Of a DNA stretch of 24,577 nt, positions 1-5,741 are shown piece by piece. Position numbers and translations under genes: made by a program. The number at the start of each line of letters is the position of its first letter. Position 1 is the first letter of the stretch. The stretch covers positions 1-24,577 of the forward strand of contig JAPWUZ010000007.1 of assembly GCA_028275265.1 (NCBI GenBank), in the 5' to 3' direction. The notes beneath the pieces were generated by a model that was not told the DNA's origin, made no database searches, and worked only from the letters and a program-made list of their open reading frames with translations. The DNA comes from Armatimonadota bacterium. Its GTDB lineage: Bacteria > Armatimonadota > HRBIN16.

Positions 1-2
1 CG

Positions 3-656
3 AGAGGTTATCGGGTGCAGCTGTGTCTGCCCGCGAACGCCAATGCGGAACGTAAGCGGATATTGCGCGCCTTCGGCGCGGAGTTAATCCTCACCGACCC
101 GCGGGAGCAAACGGATGGTGCCATCCGTAAGGTGCAGCAAATCGTGGAAGCCGAGCCAGAGCGATACTTCTATCCCGACCAGTATAATAACCCTGCCAAC
201 TGGCAAGCACACTATCACACGACCGGCGTGGAGATTTGGGAGCAGACGCAGGGCGAGGTGACGCACTTCGTGGCGGGGTTGGGCACCAGCGGCACGATGA
301 TGGGCACAGGGCGACGCCTGAAGGAGTATCATCCAGGAATTCGCCTCGTCGCAGTCCAGCCCGACAGCCCGTTTCATGGTCTGGAGGGGCTGAAACATCT
401 GGAGACGGCTCTGGTGCCGGGTATCTACGATCCTGCCGTACCTGACGAAATCATGGAGGTTTCCACAGAGCAGGCGCACGCCATGGCGCGCCAGCTCGCC
501 CGTGAGGAGGGGCTGTTTGTGGGCATCTCCGCAGGGGCGGCAGTATATTGTGCGCTTCGGGTGGCAGAGCGGATTTCGTCTGGTACAGTGGTCGCGCTCG
601 CGCCAGATGGAGGCAGTCGCTATATCACAGACCCCCTGTGGGAAGAGGAGGAGTGA
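3..656 (+). CDS. cysM: Cysteine synthase (CysM/CysK family, PLP-dependent), 5' truncated
   Basis: The reading frame is open from the first bases of the window, so the start codon and the PLP-lysine region lie upstream; 217 residues remain. The visible part carries the family's GTSGTMMGTGRRLKE loop, which grips the PLP phosphate, and a late GISAGAA segment followed by APDGGSRY, typical of CysM C-termini. The enzyme makes cysteine in the cytoplasm from an activated serine and a sulfur donor. The next two genes encode a JAMM peptidase and a CysO-like carrier fused to its activating enzyme. By comparison with the Mycobacterium tuberculosis mec-cysO-cysM cluster, the likely donor is a carrier-protein thiocarboxylate, with O-phosphoserine as probable acceptor. 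Both are inferences from context. The stop overlaps the next start by one base (TGATG), implying one operon. A CysK-type enzyme using free sulfide is the alternative. Confidence 0.9.
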   Translation, partial: RGYRVQLCLPANANAERKRILRAFGAELILTDPREQTDGAIRKVQQIVEAEPERYFYPDQYNNPANWQAHYHTTGVEIWEQTQGEVTHFVAGLGTSGTMMGTGRRLKEYHPGIRLVAVQPDSPFHGLEGLKHLETALVPGIYDPAVPDEIMEVSTEQAHAMARQLAREEGLFVGISAGAAVYCALRVAERISSGTVVALAPDGGSRYITDPLWEEEE

Positions 657-1084
657 TGCTCTCGCTAAGCGCCGAACACGCTACGAGTATCCGCCAGCAC
701 GCGAGAGCAGAGTATCCGCACGAGTGTTGTGGCGCGTTGCTGGGACGCGAACTGAGTGGCGATGTGCGCTGGGTGGAAGAGGTGGTGCCCATCGCCAATG
801 AGCAGGAAGACAACCGCGAGCGACGCTTCCTAATTACGCCGGTGCAGATGATGCAACTGGAGCGCGAGGCGAAACAGAAATCGCTGAAGGTATTGGGATT
901 CTACCATTCGCACCCCGACCATCCGGCGCGTCCCAGTGAGTTTGACCGCGAGAACGCTCTGCCTTACTACTCGTATCTGATTATCTCGGTGCAGAAAGGC
1001 AAACCCGCTGAAATGCACTGCTGGCGGCTGTTGGAAGACCGTAGCGGCTTCGAGCGCGAACCTACCGAAATACGCGGACTTTGA
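656..1084 (+). CDS. mec: JAMM/MPN+ zinc metallopeptidase, Mec+ type (CysO-cysteine hydrolase)
   Basis: This is a 142-residue, single-domain JAMM protein. The catalytic signature is complete: Glu23 (in PHECCG), His84 and His86 (in HSHP), Ser94 and Asp97, with exactly the H-x7-S-x2-D spacing of active JAMM peptidases. Its closest functional model is mycobacterial Mec+, which cuts the peptide-like bond between the carrier CysO and newly made cysteine. The ATG at 656 is chosen because it overlaps the upstream stop and gives the canonical short N-terminus; the frame also extends further upstream, but only as overlap with cysM. It sits between cysM and the carrier/E1 fusion, so a cysteine-releasing role is well supported by context. 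A second possible role is processing the internal Gly-Gly of the neighbouring fusion protein; that is a hypothesis. Confidence 0.92.
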   Translation: MLSLSAEHATSIRQHARAEYPHECCGALLGRELSGDVRWVEEVVPIANEQEDNRERRFLITPVQMMQLEREAKQKSLKVLGFYHSHPDHPARPSEFDRENALPYYSYLIISVQKGKPAEMHCWRLLEDRSGFEREPTEIRGL

Positions 1085-1101
1085 CGAAAGAGGTGAATGG
1101 C

Positions 1102-2556
1102 ATGGCAATAACCGTTTTGATACCCAGTGCGCTGCAAGCCTACACCGGTAACCAGAGCGAGGTGCAGGTGCAGGCGAGCACGGTCGGCGAGGCTTTGCAG
1201 GCAGTGGTAGCGACCTATCCTGAGCTGCGCAAGCACCTGTACAATGAGCAGGGTAAGTTGCGCAGCTTTGTCAACGTGTACCTTGGCGAGGAAGACACCC
1301 GGTATCTGCAGGGGCTGGAGACGCTGGTCAAGGACGGCGATACGCTGATGATAGTGCCATCGATTGCCGGTGGGAGCGTGTCGGTGCTGGAGCATGAAGC
1401 GGTACAGCGGGCATCGTTGGACAACGAGGAGATTCTGCGCTACAGCCGGCATCTCATCCTGCCAGACGTGGCGATGGAGGGGCAGACCAAGCTCAAGGCA
1501 GCAAAGGTGTTGTGCGTGGGAGCGGGGGGATTGGGTTCGCCCTTAGCCCTATATCTTACGGCAGCAGGCGTGGGTACCATCGGTCTAGTGGATTTCGACG
1601 TGGTGGACCTCACCAACCTGCAGCGACAGGTGCTGTACACCAGCCAGGACGTGGGGCGTCCCAAGCTGGAGGTGGCGAAAGAGCGGCTGCAGGCGATGAA
1701 CCCGCATGTCACGATACGCACCTACGAAACCCGTCTCACCCGCGAAAACGCGCTGGAGATATTCTCCGATTACGACATCATCGTAGACGGCACAGACAAC
1801 TTCGCTACCCGCTATTTGGTTAACGACGCCTGCGTGCTGCTCGGCAAGCCGAACGTGTACGGTTCCATCTTCCGCTTTGAGGGGCAGGCTTCGGTCTTCT
1901 ACGCTAAAGAGGGACCCTGCTACCGCTGCCTGTATCCCGAGCCTCCGCCGCCAGGACTGGTGCCCAGCTGCGCGGAAGGTGGAGTCTTGGGCGTGCTACC
2001 AGGCATCATCGGCACCATCCAGGCGATGGAGACGATCAAGCTAATCTTGGGGCGGGGAGAGCCTCTCATTGGCAGGCTGCTGCTGTTCAATGCACTCAAA
2101 ATGCAGTTCCGCGAGCTGAAGCTGCGCAAAAACCCGCAGTGCCCCGTGTGCGGACAGAATCCCGTCATTCGCGAGCTCATCGACTACGAAGAGTTCTGCG
2201 GAATGCGGGGTGAGGAGAGTACGGCATCGGTGGACGTTATCGAAGAGATTACCCCCACCGAGCTCAAGCGGCGATTAGATGCCGGAGATGATATCTTCTT
2301 GCTGGATGTGCGCGAACCGGTGGAGTGGCAAATCTGCCGTCTGGACGGTGCGGTGCTGATTCCCATGAATACGATTCCAGCGCGAATGCACGAGCTGGAT
2401 TCGGCGCGAGAGATTGTCGTCTATTGTCGCTCTGGCAAACGCAGCGCACAGATTGCCGCGTTTCTCAAAGCAGCCGGTTTCCGAAAGGTGAAGAACCTGC
2501 AAGGAGGCATCCTGCAGTGGTCCGATGAAGTAGACCCGACCGTGCCGAAGTATTGA
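1102..2556 (+). CDS. MoaD/ThiS/CysO-like sulfur carrier fused to MoeB/ThiF E1 adenylyltransferase and rhodanese
   Basis: A 484-residue, three-domain fusion. Residues 1-91 are a ubiquitin-like sulfur carrier ending in Gly90-Gly91 (SIAGGS). Residues about 108-365 are a MoeB/ThiF-type E1, with the nucleotide loop GAGGLGSP at 140-147, zinc cysteines C273/C276 and C347/C350, and a conserved cysteine C290 in PSCAEGGVLG. Residues about 380-484 are a rhodanese with LDVRE and the active-site loop CRSGKRS (C442). The E1 would adenylate the carrier's C-terminal glycine and the rhodanese would supply persulfide sulfur, giving a thiocarboxylate donor for CysM. The ATG at 1102 is chosen because AAAGAGGTG lies 7 bases before it; a TTG at 1081 overlapping the mec stop is the alternative. 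E1 plus rhodanese matches MoeZ. The odd feature is the carrier fused at the N-terminus, which buries its Gly-Gly inside the chain. Confidence 0.93.
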   Translation: MAITVLIPSALQAYTGNQSEVQVQASTVGEALQAVVATYPELRKHLYNEQGKLRSFVNVYLGEEDTRYLQGLETLVKDGDTLMIVPSIAGGSVSVLEHEAVQRASLDNEEILRYSRHLILPDVAMEGQTKLKAAKVLCVGAGGLGSPLALYLTAAGVGTIGLVDFDVVDLTNLQRQVLYTSQDVGRPKLEVAKERLQAMNPHVTIRTYETRLTRENALEIFSDYDIIVDGTDNFATRYLVNDACVLLGKPNVYGSIFRFEGQASVFYAKEGPCYRCLYPEPPPPGLVPSCAEGGVLGVLPGIIGTIQAMETIKLILGRGEPLIGRLLLFNALKMQFRELKLRKNPQCPVCGQNPVIRELIDYEEFCGMRGEESTASVDVIEEITPTELKRRLDAGDDIFLLDVREPVEWQICRLDGAVLIPMNTIPARMHELDSAREIVVYCRSGKRSAQIAAFLKAAGFRKVKNLQGGILQWSDEVDPTVPKY

Positions 2557-2710
2557 AGGCTTTTCCACTGTAGAAACCTGCGCTTTAGACTACGTTTGTC
2601 AACGACCAATCCGCAGGTGAGCCGCGGGCGGGGCGGAGAATGTTCTGCTCGGGCGAAGTCGTGTGCTTCACGTGCCGTTTGGCGGACTCATACAGCACCC
2701 CTCTACGGAT

Positions 2711-2739
2711 TTGACAAGCACACTTTACTAAAGTATAAT
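2711..2739 (+). promoter_or_regulatory. Perfect-consensus sigma-70 promoter
   Basis: TTGACA at 2711-2716 and TATAAT at 2734-2739 are separated by exactly 17 bases, matching all 12 consensus positions. Transcription would start near 2746 and run rightwards, into the 3' end of the minus-strand ABC operon. Such a strong promoter between convergent genes is unexpected. It is overlapped by operator-like dyads, so it is probably repressed under some conditions. Confidence 0.75.
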
Positions 2740-2764
2740 TTAGTAAAGTATACTTTAGTAAACC
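2722..2764. repeat. Three operator-like dyads at 15-bp spacing overlapping the promoter
   Basis: Three copies of a 13-bp dyad occur: ACTTTACTAAAGT at 2722-2734 (perfect around its central base), AATTTAGTAAAGT at 2737-2749 and ACTTTAGTAAACC at 2752-2764. Their centres are 2728, 2743 and 2758. Adjacent copies also form two 24-bp palindromes, 2724-2747 and 2739-2762, each with 11 of 12 pairs matching. The array covers the spacer, the -10 box and the predicted start site. This is the classic layout for a dimeric repressor. I do not recognise the regulator family, and no regulator gene lies beside the site. Confidence 0.65.
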
Positions 2765-2784
2765 ACATGTGGGAGTAGACCGCC

Positions 2785-3018
2785 ATGCCAGCGACCGCAC
2801 GATTTCTACGTCCAGAACCGTTTTTCGACCGAGAGGATGACCTTTCGCAGCACAAACGCGCCGTGTACGCCATATTCGCGATAGGTGGCTTTTCCCCCGA
2901 CCTGTACGCCACTGCACAAAGCGTGCCCGATGAAGTTTGGCTGATCGATCAAACGTCCCTCTTGCCAAATACCAGCATCGCCAGCGCCAGCACGACCGCG
3001 ATATATCCGAACACATAG
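2785..3018 (+). CDS. Possible small protein downstream of the regulated promoter, overlapping the permease gene antisense
   Basis: A 77-codon frame begins with ATG at 2785, about 40 bases after the predicted transcription start, with GGGAG at 2771-2775 as a plausible ribosome site. The first 55 codons lie in free intergenic DNA; the rest run antisense through the last codons of the ABC permease. The protein has no domain I recognise, no signal peptide and no membrane segment. It may be a real small protein, the remnant of a gene whose 3' end was lost, or an accidental frame on an antisense RNA. The promoter and ribosome site are the only positive evidence. Confidence 0.3.
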   Translation: MPATARFLRPEPFFDREDDLSQHKRAVYAIFAIGGFSPDLYATAQSVPDEVWLIDQTSLLPNTSIASASTTAIYPNT

Positions 3019-3776
3019 CCGATTTCCCACCCCCTTGGCGGGCTCTCGAAAGCCTGAAACCGCTGGCTCGCCAACATCCGCTCGGGCACTATCACCATCA
3101 TCTCTTCCAATACCCACCGACGCAGGTGGTTCATCGGCACGAACCAGCGCACGTTGTTCGCCACGTTCAGCAACGTGTCGATATCGAACACGATACCGAA
3201 CTCGCGCATCGGTTTTTCCGACCATGCCACGCCCGCCGCGATGATAGACAGCGCAATAGTCAGCCCCACCGACGCGAAGGTGGAGAAAAACAACGTGAGC
3301 GTGCCGAACAGTATCGGATAAAGCAGTACCACCAGCGGGGCACGCCACGTCTCCAGGTAGCTCTTGCCCATCATCACCCGAACAGATACGTAAAGCAGAA
3401 CCGTCCAGAACAACGTGTTCACCAGTGCGAACACCAGCACACCTATCCACTTGCCCAGCACCACCTGATAGCGATGCACCGGCTTGTACAGGATGGCGTA
3501 GAGCATGCCCCGCTCGATCTCCAGCGCAATCGCCCCCGACGCCAAAGTCATCGCCATCACCGAGCCGAAGAACTTCACCACGTCCAGCCCCAATATCAAG
3601 GTGATACGTGGAACCACGCTCTGCACAATCGGGTCATTCGGCCGCACCGACGCCCCCAGCTTTGCCACAAACACAAACCCAACCACCGCCAGCGAAGCCA
3701 GCAGAGACGCTATCCAGAGACGTCGGCGCAGGGTCTCCTTCAGGGTCAGAGACGCTATCAGATAGACTGCTCTCAC
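2949..3776 (-). CDS. ABC-2 type transporter permease
   Basis: A 275-residue integral membrane protein with about six hydrophobic segments. It opens with a positively charged, helix-forming lead (TLKETLRRRLW) before the first membrane span, as is usual for ABC-2 family permeases, and has a long first external loop. The GTG start at 3776 overlaps the stop of the ATPase gene by four bases (GTGA), so the two are translated together and almost certainly form one exporter. A segment of about 50 residues after the fifth span (WSEKPMREFG to ESPPRGWE) is soluble. Substrate is unknown. The upstream operon partners (an alpha-2-macroglobulin, a HicB domain protein and a zinc-ribbon membrane protein) suggest envelope maintenance or export, but do not identify it. 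This is the last gene of the operon. Confidence 0.88.
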   Translation of the reverse strand: MRAVYLIASLTLKETLRRRLWIASLLASLAVVGFVFVAKLGASVRPNDPIVQSVVPRITLILGLDVVKFFGSVMAMTLASGAIALEIERGMLYAILYKPVHRYQVVLGKWIGVLVFALVNTLFWTVLLYVSVRVMMGKSYLETWRAPLVVLLYPILFGTLTLFFSTFASVGLTIALSIIAAGVAWSEKPMREFGIVFDIDTLLNVANNVRWFVPMNHLRRWVLEEMMVIVPERMLASQRFQAFESPPRGWEIGYVFGYIAVVLALAMLVFGKRDV

Positions 3777-4702
3777 TTCGTCTCTTCCACCACCCTCACG
3801 AATAGGTCTTCGAGGCTCTCACGGTGCGGCACAAAACGCATGATTTCCCCGCCTGCCTCTATGATGCACCGAGCCAGCATAGGGATATCCTCCTCGCTCT
3901 GCACCTCCGCCGTGAAGCTGGTACCATCCTCTGACAGCACGGATGACACCGCACGGACAGCCTGCATCACGCGCTCCGATGGAACGCGCAGTTCCACATC
4001 GACCACAGGATGAACCTGCAACAGCATATCCAGATCCCCTTGCCGCTGCACCCGTCCTGCCCGCAGAATCGCCACCTCATCGCACACCATCTCCACCTCC
4101 GACAGCAGATGCGAGTTCAGGAAAATCGTTTTGCCTCGCGATTTCAGGTGCAGGATGAGGTCGCGGACGTCTCGCCTGCCCAGAGGGTCGAGCGCGGAGG
4201 TAGGCTCGTCCAGAATGATGAGGTCAGGGTCGTGCAGGATAGCCTGTGCAATGCCGAGACGCTGCTGCATCCCTTTGGAGAACTCGCGCACCCTCGAACG
4301 CGCACGTTCCGATAAGCCGACTTGCTCCAGCACCTCTGGCACACGCCGGGCGAGCAGATGCCTGTCCATCCCAGCCAGCCTGCCGTGAAACCAGAGTAAC
4401 TCCTCTGCCGTGAGCAGGTCATGAAACTGGAACTTTTCGGGCAGGAAGCCGATGCGCCTGCGCACGCTCATGCTGGAGATGGCCTCCCCGAAGATACGGA
4501 AGGAGCCAGAAGTGGGATACACATTGCCCAGCAACATCATGATGGTGGTGGTCTTGCCTGCGCCGTTAGGACCCAGGAAGCCGAACACGCATCCCTGCGG
4601 CACTTTCAAGTCCAGCGAGTCCACCGCAACCACCACTTGCTTCCTCAGCCGGGAACGATATACCTTACGCAGCTGATGGGTTTCGACCGCGTATTCCGTC
4701 AT
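3773..4702 (-). CDS. ABC transporter ATP-binding protein (ABC-2 exporter type)
   Basis: A 309-residue ATPase with all motifs in order: Walker A GPNGAGKT at 44-51, the ABC signature region FSKGMQQR at 141-148, Walker B LIILDE at 161-166 and the H-loop histidine 198. The extra C-terminal domain of about 80 residues (from about 228) is typical of ATPases that pair with ABC-2 permeases. The signature reads FSKGM rather than LSGGQ, a common variant in this subfamily. The ATG at 4702 is chosen because it overlaps the upstream stop as ATGA; a GTG at 4717 would extend it by five residues. It powers the permease encoded immediately downstream, with which it overlaps by four bases. Confidence 0.93.
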   Translation of the reverse strand: MTEYAVETHQLRKVYRSRLRKQVVVAVDSLDLKVPQGCVFGFLGPNGAGKTTTIMMLLGNVYPTSGSFRIFGEAISSMSVRRRIGFLPEKFQFHDLLTAEELLWFHGRLAGMDRHLLARRVPEVLEQVGLSERARSRVREFSKGMQQRLGIAQAILHDPDLIILDEPTSALDPLGRRDVRDLILHLKSRGKTIFLNSHLLSEVEMVCDEVAILRAGRVQRQGDLDMLLQVHPVVDVELRVPSERVMQAVRAVSSVLSEDGTSFTAEVQSEEDIPMLARCIIEAGGEIMRFVPHRESLEDLFVRVVEETK

Positions 4703-5472
4703 ACCGTCTGCTTCCACGCCTTCACTCTATTCAGAAAGAACCACGCGCCCACAATCAGCGCGGCGATGGTGACCACTCCTTGCATCTCCAGAGGCAGCAG
4801 CATGAATACAAAACTCAACACGGTCAACACCGCCATTACCGTCAACCAAGCCCGCAACACCTTTTGTACCACCTGCTCTTGCGCCGCCCACTCCTTCAGC
4901 GCGGCGAGGGTCTCTATGGGGCTACCGCATTGGATGCACCGCCTGGCTTCGCCGGGGTTTTCCGAGCCGCACATCGGACACAATACCAGCTTGCGCTGGG
5001 CAAACGCTTGCTCCCGCTTCCAGGATTGCAGCTTGCCCCTCTCCAGTCGCGACAGTGCAGGCGAACTCTCCACGGCATATTCCAGATGCTCAATGGCTTC
5101 GTCTAACCTGCCGAGTTTATACAGCTTCTCCGCCAGCACGACTCTCGCGAGATGGTTTTCGGGGTCTGCGGCAAGGGCATCTCTGGCGCGGTACATCTCC
5201 TCTTCGTCTATCTTTCGCAGCGCACGGCGATTGAACATGTCACCCAGCCACGGCATTATCGCCACCCCAGAGACCAGCAGCATCAATGCCATAAAAGCCA
5301 GCCATGCACTGCCACTCACCAGCAGCAGCCCCATCAGACCGATATACGTGCATAACAGTACCGCCAGCTCCCCGCCCGCAATACTGCCCTCAATCCACCA
5401 GCCGATGAAGCGATACACGGGGAACGCCGCCAGCAACGCGCCCAGCACGAAAAGCATTAACGCTTCGCCCAT
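4699..5472 (-). CDS. Membrane protein with TPR-like segment and zinc ribbon
   Basis: A 257-residue protein of unknown function. The N-terminus has two or three hydrophobic spans (about 5-20 and 35-75), followed by a TPR-like helical segment (about 93-137, with LAEKLYKLGRLDEAIEHL). Next comes a zinc-ribbon knuckle pair, C165/C168 (CPMCG) and C179/C182 (CIQCG), and a final pair of hydrophobic spans (about 208-227 and 232-248). The cytoplasmic middle could serve as a scaffold or sensor for the adjacent ABC exporter. It starts five bases after hicB and overlaps the ATPase start by four bases, so it is part of the same transcript. No enzymatic motif is visible. Confidence 0.8.
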   Translation of the reverse strand: MGEALMLFVLGALLAAFPVYRFIGWWIEGSIAGGELAVLLCTYIGLMGLLLVSGSAWLAFMALMLLVSGVAIMPWLGDMFNRRALRKIDEEEMYRARDALAADPENHLARVVLAEKLYKLGRLDEAIEHLEYAVESSPALSRLERGKLQSWKREQAFAQRKLVLCPMCGSENPGEARRCIQCGSPIETLAALKEWAAQEQVVQKVLRAWLTVMAVLTVLSFVFMLLPLEMQGVVTIAALIVGAWFFLNRVKAWKQTV

Positions 5473-5477
5473 TCCGG

Positions 5478-5741
5478 CTATACCTCGACACTCACTATCC
5501 TTGCTCCCGCCTCTTCGTCCTCCTCATCCCACAATATCTCGACACCGTCATCGGGCAGCGGTTGCCCTGCGTTCTCCAGTTGTGCTAGGTGGTTGCGCAA
5601 CAGTTCGCTTAGCAGTCCTACCGCTGCCCCTTCGCTCTCGCCGTGCGCTACTAAACCGGGCACCGCGGGCAGTATCGCCACGTAACCCTGCGGGTCGTCT
5701 GGTTCCACGATGGCTCGATAGCTCCTGCCGAATGTCTTCAT
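5478..5741 (-). CDS. HicB family protein, solitary (no HicA)
   Basis: An 87-residue protein with the HicB-type partial RNase H-like fold. The N-terminus reads as a beta strand (YRAIVEPDD), then GYVAILPAVPGLVAHGES, matching the family pattern in which an aromatic or acidic strand precedes a Pro-Gly turn. A helix (AAVGLLSELLRNHLAQL) and an acidic tail follow. HicB usually neutralises the mRNA-cleaving toxin HicA, but no HicA-sized gene is present: the neighbours are separated by five bases on one side and overlap by four on the other. There is also no obvious C-terminal DNA-binding helix. It is more likely a domesticated or regulatory HicB-like protein than half of an active toxin pair. Confidence 0.75.
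   Translation of the reverse strand: MKTFGRSYRAIVEPDDPQGYVAILPAVPGLVAHGESEGAAVGLLSELLRNHLAQLENAGQPLPDDGVEILWDEEDEEAGARIVSVEV

Larger units (their letters stand above)
2557..2948. other. Intergenic region between convergent operons
   Basis: This stretch of about 390 bp lies between the 3' ends of the sulfur-carrier fusion (plus strand) and the ABC permease (minus strand). Only terminators would normally be expected here, and I see no convincing one. It holds a perfect-consensus promoter, a set of dyad repeats and a possible small reading frame, listed separately. Positions 2557-2700 contain no gene I can support; short open frames exist on both strands but lack ribosome sites and recognisable content. 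Confidence 0.6.

Noticed and set aside
2596..2778. 60-codon plus-strand frame ahead of the strong promoter
   Set aside because: No ribosome site, biased Arg/Ser/Cys composition, and it runs through the promoter and operators, so it is not a credible gene.
2937..4013. Plus-strand open frame of 358 codons
   Set aside because: Antisense to the ABC permease and ATPase. The translation is extremely His/Arg/Gln-rich, typical of a shadow frame in GC-rich DNA.
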